Shown here in pieces: positions 17,931-27,617 of a stretch of 64,000 nucleotides of DNA; positions within the stretch are counted from its first letter, which is position 1; each line of letters starts with the position of its first letter. The notes beneath the pieces were generated by a model. It was not told the DNA's origin and ran no database searches. It saw nothing but the letters and a program-made list of their open reading frames with translations. The stretch comes from Flavobacterium terrae. Its GTDB lineage: Bacteria; Bacteroidota; Bacteroidia; Flavobacteriales; Flavobacteriaceae. A program made the position numbers and the translations under genes. Location: NCBI RefSeq assembly GCF_900142035.1, contig NZ_FQZI01000004.1, forward strand, positions 62,001 through 126,000, written 5' to 3'.

Positions 17931-17938
17931 CAAATTTA
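17931..17938 (-). promoter_or_regulatory. candidate -7 promoter element for pssA
   Basis: The minus strand reads TAAATTTG, an exact TAnnTTTG match 29 bases before the pssA ATG. No clear TTG box was found at the right distance. Confidence 0.33.
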
Positions 17939-18012
17939 ACACAATAACTTTATATAGAACAGAGTTTAATATATCAGATTTTTATTTAATCTTTGCTGAA
18001 ACTATTTTCCTC

Positions 18013-19089
18013 TTGAAAAAACTAGTCTTATTTGCATTTTTAATGACCTTCTCGATGGTCCATTCACAAACTATACGAAAGTATTCTAATGAATTCATGA
18101 ATATAGGAGTAGATGCACGTGCCTTTGGTATGTCTAATGCCATGGTTGCTCACAGTGGCGATGTAAATTCTGGATACTGGAATCCTACTGGTTTATTAAA
18201 AATTGAAGATAGTGAAGCTGCTTTAATGCATGCCAGTTACTTTGCAAATATTGCTCAGTATGATTATGCTGGTTTTGCTAAAAAAATTGATGACAGAAGT
18301 GCTTGGGGTGCTCATATTATTCGTTTTGGGGTAGATGACATCCTAAATACAACCCAACTTATAGATTCTAACGGCAATATTGATTATAATCGAATCAGTT
18401 TGTTTTCTACTGCCGATTATGGTGTAACTTTTTCATACGCAAGAGAACTTCCAATTCAAGGATTTCAATATGGTGTTAATGCTAAAGTTATTCGAAGAAT
18501 TATTGGAGATTTTGCTAGTTCTTGGGGATTTGGATTTGATATTGGATTACAATTTCAAAAAAACGATTGGCAATTTGGACTAATGATTCGCGATGTAACA
18601 ACAACTTACAACATTTGGAACATTAACGAAGAAGAATTCCAAAAAATTAAAGATGCTCAAACTCAAAGTCCACTACAAAATCAAGACTTACCAGAAAATA
18701 GCGAAATAACATTACCTAAAGCTCAACTGGGTGCGGCAAGAAAATTTGATTTTCACAATGACATGAGTCTTTTAGCGTCTGCTAATTTGAATATGCAATT
18801 CCAACAAACCAATGATATCATTTCTACAAGTTTTGTAAGTATCTCCCCTGCTGTAGGATTCGAATTTGGGTATAATAATTTGGCTTTTGCTAGAGCTGGC
18901 GTTGGAAATTTTCAAAATACATTACAAATCAGCGGATCAGAAAAAGTAAGCTTTCAACCTAATATAGGTTTAGGATTTCATTACAAAGGCATTTCGGTTG
19001 ATTATGCATTAACCGATTTAGGAAACCAAGCTTCGGCTTTATATTCAAATGTATTCTCACTAAAAGTAGATTTATCCATTTTTAGATAA
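18013..19089 (+). CDS. PorV/PorQ-family outer-membrane protein
   Basis: The start is TTG at 18013, giving a signal peptide MKKLVLFAFLMTFSMVHSQ; no upstream ATG is in frame nearby. The 358-residue product has the PorV/PorQ-like opening (NEFMNIGVDARAFGMSNAMVA, then WNPTGL) and repeated amphipathic strands expected of a FadL-type 14-strand barrel. PorV shuttles cargo for the type IX secretion system and PorQ acts with PorZ in attachment; which paralogue this is cannot be settled here. It is followed eight bases later by a DUF4105 gene, and both concern the outer envelope. Confidence 0.82.
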   Translation: MKKLVLFAFLMTFSMVHSQTIRKYSNEFMNIGVDARAFGMSNAMVAHSGDVNSGYWNPTGLLKIEDSEAALMHASYFANIAQYDYAGFAKKIDDRSAWGAHIIRFGVDDILNTTQLIDSNGNIDYNRISLFSTADYGVTFSYARELPIQGFQYGVNAKVIRRIIGDFASSWGFGFDIGLQFQKNDWQFGLMIRDVTTTYNIWNINEEEFQKIKDAQTQSPLQNQDLPENSEITLPKAQLGAARKFDFHNDMSLLASANLNMQFQQTNDIISTSFVSISPAVGFEFGYNNLAFARAGVGNFQNTLQISGSEKVSFQPNIGLGFHYKGISVDYALTDLGNQASALYSNVFSLKVDLSIFR

Positions 19090-19097
19090 AATTAATC

Positions 19098-20216
19098 ATG
19101 AAAAAACAGTTACTGCATTTTATTATTTTACTGAACAGTATTATTGCTTTTTCACAATTTAACCCCATAACTCCCGAAACAAAAATCAGCATTCTTACCG
19201 TTGATGTTGCTAACGAATCACATACACTATATGGTCATACAGCCATTAGAATCAAGGATGTAAAAAACAATTTTGATTACGTATGGAATTATGGTATGTT
19301 CGATTTTAGAACTGAAAATTTTATATTAAAATTCGTTAAAGGGGATCTTCAATATTATGCAGCAGCTTATCCTTATGCTGATTTTGAATATAGTTACCAA
19401 CAAGAGAACAGAAGCATTTACGAGCAATTCTTAAATATTTCACTATCTGAAAAGCAAGAACTGTTTGAAAAGCTTAATAAATCTATTTTTTCTGAAGATA
19501 AATTTTACACTTACAAATTTATTGATCGAAATTGCACTACCAAAGTACTTGATGTCGTAAATGAGGTATTACAAAACAAACCTATAAAAAACACTTTACA
19601 CAAAAACGAAAGCTATCGTGATGTTTTATTTCCTTACCAAGAAAAACAGTATTGGTTAAATTTAGGAATCAACATTATTTTTGGTCATCGTCCTGACGAA
19701 CAAGCCAAGGTTTTGTTTTTACCTTTAGATTTGATGAAAGTTTTAGAAAAAACTTCATATCAAAGAAAGCCATTAGTAGGAAAAATTGAGACATTATTCC
19801 AAGCTTCTCCAGAAGAAAATGAATTTGATTTTTGGAACAGCTCTTATGCTTTAATCGTTTTCCTTCTTCCGTTTGCAATTTTAAATAAAAAGGCAACAAA
19901 TATTCTATTTTTGAGCGTTTTTGGACTTATTGGATTATTTTTCTGTTTGGTTGGACTTTATTCCTTACATCGTGAAGTACTTTGGAACTATAATGTTTTA
20001 TTATTTAATCCTTTGTTTTTAATTTTAGCTTATTCGTTAGTCAAAAACAACTTAAAAGCTATCAAAAAAGTAAGTCTTATCTGTTTGATTTGTTTAGGAG
20101 CTTATGTGTTGTATATGATTAATAAGGCACATCTTATAATGATTTTACCAATCTTGTTCACTTCAACAATAATTTTATTGAGATTATATTTTAAAACGAA
20201 AACTAATAAAGAATAA
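19098..20216 (+). CDS. DUF4105 / Lnb-type lipoprotein N-acyltransferase-like protein
   Basis: The 372-residue product has a signal peptide (1-19), a periplasmic DUF4105 domain and about four to five C-terminal membrane segments (about 250-370). Conserved-looking residues include H47 in LYGHTAIR and C146 in DRNCTTK, plus KGDLQYYAAAYPY. I recall that a DUF4105 protein of Bacteroides was identified as the lipoprotein N-acyltransferase Lnb, with His and Cys catalytic residues; the assignment here is by family resemblance. It is probably co-transcribed with the PorV-like gene. It ends six bases from the convergent capsule unit without a visible terminator. Confidence 0.78.
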   Translation: MKKQLLHFIILLNSIIAFSQFNPITPETKISILTVDVANESHTLYGHTAIRIKDVKNNFDYVWNYGMFDFRTENFILKFVKGDLQYYAAAYPYADFEYSYQQENRSIYEQFLNISLSEKQELFEKLNKSIFSEDKFYTYKFIDRNCTTKVLDVVNEVLQNKPIKNTLHKNESYRDVLFPYQEKQYWLNLGINIIFGHRPDEQAKVLFLPLDLMKVLEKTSYQRKPLVGKIETLFQASPEENEFDFWNSSYALIVFLLPFAILNKKATNILFLSVFGLIGLFFCLVGLYSLHREVLWNYNVLLFNPLFLILAYSLVKNNLKAIKKVSLICLICLGAYVLYMINKAHLIMILPILFTSTIILLRLYFKTKTNKE

Positions 20217-20222
20217 AGCTTT

Positions 20223-21617
20223 TTATTGCCCTCTATAGAATAAAACGGTACTAATAGTTTTTACAGTTATATTTAAATCAAGAAACAAACTACGATGCTT
20301 GATATAATATAAATCGTATTGTAATTTTATCAAACTATCCTGTAAGGTTTCACCATAAGAATAATTCACTTGTGCCCATCCTGTTAAACCAGGTTTAACT
20401 ACATGTCTTGTTTCATAAAAAGGCATCATTGCTGCAATTTCTTTAACAAATACTGGTCGTTCCGGTCTTGGACCAATTACAGCCATATCTCCTTTGAGAA
20501 CATTAATAAACTGAGGCACCTCATCAAGCCTAGACTTTCTTAGAAACTTACCAAACATTGTAACTCTACTGTCTCCAACTGTTGCAAAAACCGCTCCATC
20601 TGACTCGGCATTAACTATCATAGACCTTAGTTTATATATTTTAAAAACTTGGCCATTTTTACCCACCCTTTCTTGTGTATAGAATAATGGACCTCTATTC
20701 CCAATCATATTTCCAACTAAAATAAAAGGCAAAATTAAAACCCCTACACCTAATCCTAATAACGAAATAAGTATCTCTAAAAACCTTACAACACTTATAT
20801 ACAATTTATTATGATTGCTTCTTGAGAAAGGAAAGTATTTATAGAAATCTTTTTCTACGTACTGAACAGGTATTCTATGGGTTATATTTTCATATACTTG
20901 AGTATATTCACGAATCATAAACCCTTTTTCTAAAAGATTGATAAGCTTATTATACAAATCAACAGTAATACTTTCTGTTTTTTGGGATGCAATTACAATT
21001 TCAGAAACGAAATTTGTTTCTAAAAAATAATCTATCTGATTCAATTCGATAGATTTGATTTGCTTGTATGCAACACCTTTAGTCTGATTAACTTCTAGAT
21101 TAACATAACCAACAATTTTATAATGTGGATCAACATTTTGAATTCCTTTAACTAATTCATCTAATTCAGCCTTATCACATACCAAAATTACACTTTTAAC
21201 AAAACGTGTTGAAGCTAGAAATTTCACATATATCATCCTCCAACAAAAAAGCGAAAAAAGAATAGCAAAATAAAACATGACTATTTGCAGTCTATTCTCA
21301 GGCAAAACAGGAGTTAAAATTGGAGTTAAAAGATAAACTAAAACGGTTAAAGAAGAGGTTAAAACAATACTTCTTAATATTTGGTACTGGTTACTTGCCA
21401 CTTGCAAATTGTACATTTCAAATACAGTTCCAAAAAAGAGAATATAAAAAGACAATACAATTGTCCAGTAAAAATTTTCAGAAGAGATTGTGAAATAATG
21501 GAATTCGAAAAAACCTCCTAAAAAATGCAAGAATAGTAAAACAACAATTACATCAAAAAGTCTGAGAAGTACTTTTCTTTCAGAAACTTCAAAATGTATT
21601 TGTTTATGTTGGCTCAT
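20223..21617 (-). CDS. polyprenyl glycosylphosphotransferase, WcaJ/WbaP type
   Basis: The 464-residue product is a large-type initiating phosphoglycosyltransferase: four or five N-terminal membrane segments, a central nucleotide-binding-like domain (about 140-215), then the catalytic domain with a membrane helix (275-300), R317-V-G and KLRSM. The catalytic pair is D365-E366 in SRLDEVPQFINVLKGDM, followed by GPRPER. It moves a sugar-1-phosphate, often glucose or galactose, from a nucleotide sugar to undecaprenyl phosphate. It is the last gene of the left-hand capsule unit. A second, PglC-like initiator lies at 55854-56456. Confidence 0.92.
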   Translation of the reverse strand: MSQHKQIHFEVSERKVLLRLFDVIVVLLFLHFLGGFFEFHYFTISSENFYWTIVLSFYILFFGTVFEMYNLQVASNQYQILRSIVLTSSLTVLVYLLTPILTPVLPENRLQIVMFYFAILFSLFCWRMIYVKFLASTRFVKSVILVCDKAELDELVKGIQNVDPHYKIVGYVNLEVNQTKGVAYKQIKSIELNQIDYFLETNFVSEIVIASQKTESITVDLYNKLINLLEKGFMIREYTQVYENITHRIPVQYVEKDFYKYFPFSRSNHNKLYISVVRFLEILISLLGLGVGVLILPFILVGNMIGNRGPLFYTQERVGKNGQVFKIYKLRSMIVNAESDGAVFATVGDSRVTMFGKFLRKSRLDEVPQFINVLKGDMAVIGPRPERPVFVKEIAAMMPFYETRHVVKPGLTGWAQVNYSYGETLQDSLIKLQYDLYYIKHRSLFLDLNITVKTISTVLFYRGQ

Positions 21618-21682
21618 ATTTAAGGGCTTAGGAGATCAAGATTATTATACCCAAATAACAGCAAATTATTTTAAAATATCAA

Positions 21683-22690
21683 TTACTTTAAAACATTTAT
21701 CCACTCTTTTTTAACTTGACTCCAATCGAACTTTTCTGCCATTAATCGCGCATTATTCGAAAGTCTGTGAGTTAATTCAACATCCTGTAATAACTTTTCT
21801 ACGGCTTCAACCATTTTTTCAACATTATTTGCATCTACCAAAAGTCCTGTATTATTATTTTCAATTAAATAAGGTAAACCTCCTACATTAGTAGAAACAA
21901 TAGGCAATCCCAAAGACATAGCCTCAATAACGCTTACAGGTGTATTATCAAAATTAGTGGTATTAATAAAAATATCATAACTAGATGCTAATTTACACCA
22001 TTTTTCCTTTGTTAATTTACCAGTAAAGTCTACATCTAATTTCAATTCATTAGCATATTTTTTGGTTGCTTCTAAGGAACCATCCTTATCAGGACCAACC
22101 ATACAAAGTGTAGCTTCTGGATAATTTATCTTTATTTTACTTAAGACATCAATAGACATTTTCGGATTGTAAATAGATGCAAATGCTCTAACCCAAAGCA
22201 GTTTAGGTGTAATTTTATCTCTTAATTTAAAAGCATAATTACTGACATCAATACTATTCGGAATGTGAATTGTGTTTTCAAATCCTCTTTTTTTAAATTC
22301 ACTCAACAAATAATTTGAAGGGGCGACATTTATATGGGAGTTATTAAAAATCATTTTTGTGAGTTTTGGACTATTATCCAATCGAAAAGGAAGATTACCA
22401 CCGTGCAATATTGGAATGTATTTAATCTTCAAAAATCTACACAATTGACTTACAAAAAAAGCATACCAAAAAGCAGAAGTACTATATGTATCAATCAAAA
22501 CATAATTTACTTTATAATTTTTCAAAACTGAAAACATCATATCAAATAACCTTACGATTTGATTTTTCTTAGATGAAGTAGTAGTAATTGAGAAACCTTC
22601 TTCTTGCAATTTTTTGCTTAAAGTATCAATCGTTGTCGCATTAAGACCCGTATTGGTCAACTTATTCCCTATGTAAAGTAGGCTTTTCAA
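21683..22690 (-). CDS. glycosyltransferase family 4
   Basis: The 335-residue product is GT-B folded: an N-terminal acceptor domain with LHGGNLPFRL, then the donor domain with R168-A-F-A and the GT4 donor motif NTPVSVIEAMSLGLPIV (E256), followed by STNVGGLPYLIENN. It should transfer a sugar from a nucleotide donor to a lipid-linked acceptor at the inner face of the membrane. Its start overlaps the ligase/polymerase gene by 29 bases, implying coupled translation. Donor and linkage cannot be read from the sequence. Confidence 0.85.
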   Translation of the reverse strand: MKSLLYIGNKLTNTGLNATTIDTLSKKLQEEGFSITTTSSKKNQIVRLFDMMFSVLKNYKVNYVLIDTYSTSAFWYAFFVSQLCRFLKIKYIPILHGGNLPFRLDNSPKLTKMIFNNSHINVAPSNYLLSEFKKRGFENTIHIPNSIDVSNYAFKLRDKITPKLLWVRAFASIYNPKMSIDVLSKIKINYPEATLCMVGPDKDGSLEATKKYANELKLDVDFTGKLTKEKWCKLASSYDIFINTTNFDNTPVSVIEAMSLGLPIVSTNVGGLPYLIENNNTGLLVDANNVEKMVEAVEKLLQDVELTHRLSNNARLMAEKFDWSQVKKEWINVLK

Positions 22691-24023
22691 CGATAGTTAG
22701 TTTTAAAAGAGTGAGTGCATATATAAAAGCTGGCGCAGCAATACGCATAGCTGCGTGATTAATTGTAAGAAGCCAAAAAATAAAAAAAGACAATAAAAAA
22801 ATATGCTGTTTATTATTAAAGTAAAAAACCAAAGGAGTGATTAATAAAATCAATAAACAAATTACACCTAGAGACCCATGTTCTGCCAACATTCTTGAAA
22901 TTTCATTATGTGAAGCAGCTTTAATACCAGTCATTTCCTCACGATATTCTTTATTTTTACCAACACCAACACCCAAAATAGGATTCTCAAAAAACATTTG
23001 AATTTCACTGGCAGCAATTTCTTCTCTTCCTGAAAATTTGCTTGCCTTTTCTCTTCCTAAAGCATCTTCTCCTTTATATCTGTTCAAAATTAAACCTCCA
23101 GTTTGTGAAATACTATAACCAAAAACCAAAAAACCACCAAAAATCAACAATCCTCCAAGTAAATTAACCTTGAATTTGCCTTTAAGCGATATAAAAGGAT
23201 AAATTGCTAATATTAAAATTGCAATCATAGCCATTCCTGTGTAAACACCTCCTCTTGAAAAGGTTAAAACACCTCTATAGCTTAATGCCAACAAGAAGAA
23301 TAGATTAAATAGTATAAGTTGTATTTTTTTTGAAAAAAAAACTATTCTGACAAAAACTAAGAACATTCCCAATCCTAAAACTGTAGATACTTGGTTAGGA
23401 CCAAACCCCCCAGATGTTGCAGAATTAGAATCGGTCCCTGTAACGACCTCTCTAACACTTGGATTAAATAAAAAAATGTATACTAACATTGCTGCAATAG
23501 GATATAACATCCATCTTGTCAACTTATCAACATCTTTCAAACTGACTGGCTTACCCGCCAGACTAATTGAAGCAATTGCTAAACAAATTGGCCCCAACAA
23601 ATTGAATACTATCGCTTTTCTAATATTTGCATCAAAACTAAGGTTTAAAATTCCTATAATAACACCTGGAATTAAAAGAATTAAGTATGTCAAAATAGGC
23701 ATCGCTTTCTTTGAAGTACCTTTAAAATATAGCCCCAATAACATAAAAACTATAACACAATATTTTGCATACTCATTTCCTATATTACCCTTAGTCATTC
23801 TCAAGAAAACCTCAGCACCAACTACATATGCGGCCCAAAACAAAGCCTCGTTATTTTGGTTTTTATTCTTCACAATAAAATAGCAACCCAATCCAAAAAT
23901 TAATGTTGCATAAAGAACAGAAATAGGCCGAAACCACAAAACAATCATACCAACTAAAGCATGAATAATTATTAGTGATAGATAATATTTTTTTTCAGGA
24001 TTACTTTCCATTAGCTTTAACAA
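22662..24023 (-). CDS. O-antigen ligase / Wzy polymerase family membrane protein
   Basis: The 453-residue product has about eleven to twelve membrane segments and the Wzy_C region: TFSRGGVYTG, a periplasmic loop with SGREEI, NPILGVGVG and SHNEISRMLAEHGSLG. Family members either polymerise repeat units (Wzy) or ligate glycan to lipid A (WaaL); sequence alone does not separate them. ATG codons at 24023 and 24011 are both possible starts and overlap the upstream acetyltransferase stop. A Wzy/WaaL-type protein beside an ABC exporter is notable, and the loop contains an A9/T8 tract near 23323-23341. Confidence 0.85.
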   Translation of the reverse strand: MLKLMESNPEKKYYLSLIIIHALVGMIVLWFRPISVLYATLIFGLGCYFIVKNKNQNNEALFWAAYVVGAEVFLRMTKGNIGNEYAKYCVIVFMLLGLYFKGTSKKAMPILTYLILLIPGVIIGILNLSFDANIRKAIVFNLLGPICLAIASISLAGKPVSLKDVDKLTRWMLYPIAAMLVYIFLFNPSVREVVTGTDSNSATSGGFGPNQVSTVLGLGMFLVFVRIVFFSKKIQLILFNLFFLLALSYRGVLTFSRGGVYTGMAMIAILILAIYPFISLKGKFKVNLLGGLLIFGGFLVFGYSISQTGGLILNRYKGEDALGREKASKFSGREEIAASEIQMFFENPILGVGVGKNKEYREEMTGIKAASHNEISRMLAEHGSLGVICLLILLITPLVFYFNNKQHIFLLSFFIFWLLTINHAAMRIAAPAFIYALTLLKLTIVEKPTLHRE

Positions 24024-24546
24024 TTTTTTTTGCTGGAACGCCTGCCAGAATTAAGTTATCTTGCTCAAAACTTTTAACCACACAAGAAGACGCTCCTATT
24101 GTAATATGATTACCTAAAACTAACGGCCCTATTATTGTTGCATTTGCCCCCAAATTACAGAAATCACCTATCTCAAAAATTTCACTTTTTGATGTTGAGC
24201 TAATCCCAATGACATTTCCTCCTGTTAAAGTTAATTGCTTCCCTATAATAGATTTCCCAGAAATAACAACCCCAACTGATGGATGTAGAATTAAAACTCC
24301 TCCTTTTATGCTTGCTTTATAGTGAATATCAATGTTTGAAAAACTTTGCATGATCGCAAAAAAAGGAATAAAAGGAAGTCTTATAACTCCATAAAATTGT
24401 CCAAAAATAAGAAAACCTGTTCTTTCAAATCTATACAAAAACAATCCCCAAAATGATCGTGTAAAAAGCAATACAAAAAATCTATACTTTTTACGACCAA
24501 TTATTCTTAAAATGTCCTGCCAAAAAAACAAAAACTGCTCACCCAT
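24001..24546 (-). CDS. serine acetyltransferase-like hexapeptide acyltransferase
   Basis: The 181-residue product has a hydrophobic or aromatic N-terminal part (1-65), then a left-handed beta-helix with HPSVGVVISG, ANATIIGPLVLGNHITIGA and terminal LAGVPAKKIVK. The HPxxG motif aligns with that of CysE-type enzymes, although the long membrane-proximal N-terminus and context argue for acetylation of a sugar rather than serine. It uses acetyl-CoA in the cytoplasm. It lies between a GT4 gene and the ligase gene and abuts the former. Confidence 0.8.
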   Translation of the reverse strand: MGEQFLFFWQDILRIIGRKKYRFFVLLFTRSFWGLFLYRFERTGFLIFGQFYGVIRLPFIPFFAIMQSFSNIDIHYKASIKGGVLILHPSVGVVISGKSIIGKQLTLTGGNVIGISSTSKSEIFEIGDFCNLGANATIIGPLVLGNHITIGASSCVVKSFEQDNLILAGVPAKKIVKANGK

Positions 24547-25680
24547 TTAAGACTTTAAAATTTTATTTTCCAAATTTTCGTAATACATATCAAAAGTAAA
24601 ACTTTCGGCTAACTTTAAAACCGTTTTTGACTTTTCTTTCAAAATATCTGAATTCTCACAAATCGCTTTTAATAAAACATTCTGATACTTTTCAACTGAG
24701 TTTATATTCCACAAAAAACCATTTGATTGATTAATGTAATGAGGTATACTACCTACGTCTGAAGCAATTGATAGAACACCGTAACAAGCTGCTTCTGCAA
24801 TTACTTTAGGAAACCCTTCTGATTTTGAAGGCAAAAGCAAAAAATGACTTATTTTTAAAATTTCATGAACTCCTGTTTTATCCAAGAAACCATGAAATAT
24901 AACTTTATCTTCTAAGCAAGACAATTCATCTTTACATTTGGCTAATAAATCTCCATCTCCTACAAAATGAACTTTCTCAATCAAGTGAAAATTGATTTTT
25001 TTTATAGCATCAATACATTCTAAAATACCTTTTGCTTCATCAATTCTTCCAATAAAACAAAATGTAAACGGCCCATTAAAAGTTTTTAACAAACTTGTTT
25101 CTTTACCATTTTTTAAATCATCCTGATTAAGGCATGGATTTTCAAAAGAAATACAGTTTTTTGGTTGCTTATCCCAAAATCCATTTATCGTTACTTTGCT
25201 TTTGAAAAAATTTTGGACCAGCCACCATTTTTGAAATCTGTAAGACAAAGGAGCATTAATTTGTTCCCAATTTCCAGCATACTTAACCCAAAAAGTAAAC
25301 TTTCTAAAAGCTAAAATTGAAAAAAGAGGCAACAAAAATATCCCAATACTTGTAGGTAGTCTCAACTGAACTTCAGTAGCTCCTTTAATTGACTTTAAAA
25401 CTGTAAAAATAATTGCTGGAATTTTGAAAAAAATCAAAAGTTTATCCCAAAAACTTTTACCTCCATAAGGAGGAATTGGAACAAATTCAATATTATCTTT
25501 TATATATGGCAAAGCACTTTTTGGAGAATTCAGATCATATAAACAAGCTACATGAGTAATGTTGTCCCAAAAATCAGCTAAAAAGTTAACTTCATTTACT
25601 GTTGCACCCCATCCAGTGATTATGTTTTCTTTTTTGTAGTGCTCTGTATGAGAAATAATGACTAACTTCTTTCTTTTCAT
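24547..25680 (-). CDS. glycosyltransferase family 4
   Basis: The 377-residue product shows a GT-B donor domain with CFIGRIDEAKGILECIDAI and the later motif KSEGFPKVIAEAACYGVLSI, followed by SDVGSIPHYI. The N-terminal acceptor domain is aromatic and basic (KAKK-rich amphipathic patches), consistent with membrane contact. It overlaps the next upstream gene by four bases (ATGA), a sign of coupled translation. It probably adds one residue of the polysaccharide; donor unknown. Confidence 0.85.
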   Translation of the reverse strand: MKRKKLVIISHTEHYKKENIITGWGATVNEVNFLADFWDNITHVACLYDLNSPKSALPYIKDNIEFVPIPPYGGKSFWDKLLIFFKIPAIIFTVLKSIKGATEVQLRLPTSIGIFLLPLFSILAFRKFTFWVKYAGNWEQINAPLSYRFQKWWLVQNFFKSKVTINGFWDKQPKNCISFENPCLNQDDLKNGKETSLLKTFNGPFTFCFIGRIDEAKGILECIDAIKKINFHLIEKVHFVGDGDLLAKCKDELSCLEDKVIFHGFLDKTGVHEILKISHFLLLPSKSEGFPKVIAEAACYGVLSIASDVGSIPHYINQSNGFLWNINSVEKYQNVLLKAICENSDILKEKSKTVLKLAESFTFDMYYENLENKILKS

Positions 25681-26774
25681 TTACAAATTAGATCTAGATA
25701 TTTATCAATAACGACTTCCCATTCAAATTGCTTTGACCATTGTTTAGCATTTGCAGAATATTGTTCATAATCCTTCATTATCTCTTTAACTGCTTCGTTA
25801 ATACTTTCAAGATCATTAGGCAGTACCAATCTACCTGAAAACTTATCTGATATAGCATCAGCAATTCCACTATCTGATGAACCAATTGCAGGTATTCCCA
25901 ATGCATTCGCTTCTAAAATTGCGATTCCAAAACCTTCAAAATCACCATTTGAAAGTTTTTGACTAAGCATTGCAAACAAATCACAACTTGAAACAATCGC
26001 CTTTAACTCATTGTTAGAAACTGCACCATGAAATGTAATTGATTCTAAAACGTCCAGTTGCTCTGCTAATTCAATAAAATTTTTTTTCTCTGTTGGTAAA
26101 CCTATTATGTGGTAATGAACATCAGGATAAGTTTTTCTCAAATTAGGTAGTGCCTTAATAATGTTTTGCTGACCTTTTCTATAAGTTACATTACCCACAG
26201 TAACAATTTTTGGAAAGCCATTTAATGTTTGTATAATGTCATTTTCAAATTGTGATGAAAATCCATTATTTATCACGTTAATTGAAAGTGAATTTTCAAG
26301 TTGCAAAGCCATTTTTTTAGTAAAATGTGAAACCGCAATTAAATCATCATGTTGTTTCAAACTCCATTTTGTAAACGCTTGTTGCAACTTATTTCCTGCT
26401 AACAATTCTGATCCATGAAGAATTCCAACAAACCTTTTTTCTCTAAAAAAAAATTTAAGAATCGCTCCTGACCACAACGAAAATTTGCCTGATAATAAGA
26501 TAGTCTCTTTATTTTTTACTTCAGCAAAAAACACTACTAACCTCATAAAATAAGTCACAAAAACAATTCTATAACGTTTTATCCTCTTAACAAAAAAAGG
26601 CAATTCATTATCAAACTGCAAATCTTCTTGAAGATTTTTGGATCGTTGATCTGTACAAACCGTAACTTCAAAACCTTTAGCAACTAGTTGATTTACCAAG
26701 TTAAAAGCATGATTTCCTATTCCTCCTGGTAAAGGTGGAAATTCAGAAGTAATTAAAACAATCTTTTGTATCAA
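25677..26774 (-). CDS. glycosyltransferase family 4
   Basis: The 365-residue product begins with the GT4 acceptor-domain motif ITSEFPPLPGGIGNHAF, a glycine loop near the active site. The donor domain follows with IVTVGNVTYRKGQQNIIKAL and FEGFGIAILEANALGIPAIG. All GT-B landmarks are present. It is separated from the FkbM gene by one base and overlaps the next GT4 gene by four. The sugar donor cannot be told from sequence. Confidence 0.87.
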   Translation of the reverse strand: MIQKIVLITSEFPPLPGGIGNHAFNLVNQLVAKGFEVTVCTDQRSKNLQEDLQFDNELPFFVKRIKRYRIVFVTYFMRLVVFFAEVKNKETILLSGKFSLWSGAILKFFFREKRFVGILHGSELLAGNKLQQAFTKWSLKQHDDLIAVSHFTKKMALQLENSLSINVINNGFSSQFENDIIQTLNGFPKIVTVGNVTYRKGQQNIIKALPNLRKTYPDVHYHIIGLPTEKKNFIELAEQLDVLESITFHGAVSNNELKAIVSSCDLFAMLSQKLSNGDFEGFGIAILEANALGIPAIGSSDSGIADAISDKFSGRLVLPNDLESINEAVKEIMKDYEQYSANAKQWSKQFEWEVVIDKYLDLICK

Positions 26775-26775
26775 A

Positions 26776-27606
26776 TTAAATCATTTTAGGAAGAGAATCT
26801 CCTTGTTTTATATTCCTTAAGCGCTCAGGATATCCCTCATCTTTTGGCAATAATAACAAATGACATTTACCTCTGCTTGCTATGACATCGGCTTCTTTAA
26901 GTTGAACTGCGTCTTTTAAATAGTAAGCTTTATAATTGTTTTGCGAACACCAATTAAGTACTAATTGTGCGTTTTCTTTCATAGGCAACTCCGGAGGAGA
27001 ATGCATTTCAATAAAAAATTTAGTTTTGCTTAATGAAGCTGTTTTACTTGCTCCGTTAAGCGCTAAAAACTCAGCGCCTTCGACGTCTATTTTAATTAAA
27101 TCAGGAACTAAATTTAAGGTTGAAACCAAAGTATCAATTGTTAGTTTTTCTACTTCATAAAACGAATTTATGACAGCCGCTGTTTCAGCATGCCCAGAAA
27201 ACATACTTCCGGCTTCACCAGTTCCAACAGTATAAAATTTAACTTTTTCGCCATCGACATCTCCAATAAATGCTGAAATAAATTTAGTTTTATGCCCAAA
27301 GCCATTTACTATCATATTTTGTGCTGCTCTGGCTAGAGCTTCGGGGTTAGGATCTACCAATAAAATGCTTTTATTATTTTTTTGTATGGCAGCCAACAAA
27401 GACATATATCCAATATTAGAGCCCAAATCGAAAATATGTTCAGCGTTTTTTGCAAGCTCAAAAAACCAGGCATCATCTTGATCAACTTTTTTTCTGTTTG
27501 TTCCTTTAATTCCTCTTAAAGTCACTCCAGAAATATTAAAATTATGGTAACCACTATCCTCTCTGTTGATATAATACCCTATTACTTTTTTTATTTTTTT
27601 CAGCAT
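26776..27606 (-). CDS. FkbM family methyltransferase
   Basis: The 276-residue product has a Rossmann SAM-binding motif D60-L-G-S-N-I-G66 and the later FkbM signature LIKIDVEGAEFLALNG. Members transfer methyl groups from SAM to sugar hydroxyls or related acceptors. The C-terminal MHSPPELP segment and the VTLRGIKGT region look intact. It is one of three FkbM genes in the left-hand unit and sits among GT genes, so O-methylation of a glycan residue is the likely job. Confidence 0.83.
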   Translation of the reverse strand: MLKKIKKVIGYYINREDSGYHNFNISGVTLRGIKGTNRKKVDQDDAWFFELAKNAEHIFDLGSNIGYMSLLAAIQKNNKSILLVDPNPEALARAAQNMIVNGFGHKTKFISAFIGDVDGEKVKFYTVGTGEAGSMFSGHAETAAVINSFYEVEKLTIDTLVSTLNLVPDLIKIDVEGAEFLALNGASKTASLSKTKFFIEMHSPPELPMKENAQLVLNWCSQNNYKAYYLKDAVQLKEADVIASRGKCHLLLLPKDEGYPERLRNIKQGDSLPKMI

Positions 27607-27617
27607 CTCAAAAAAAC

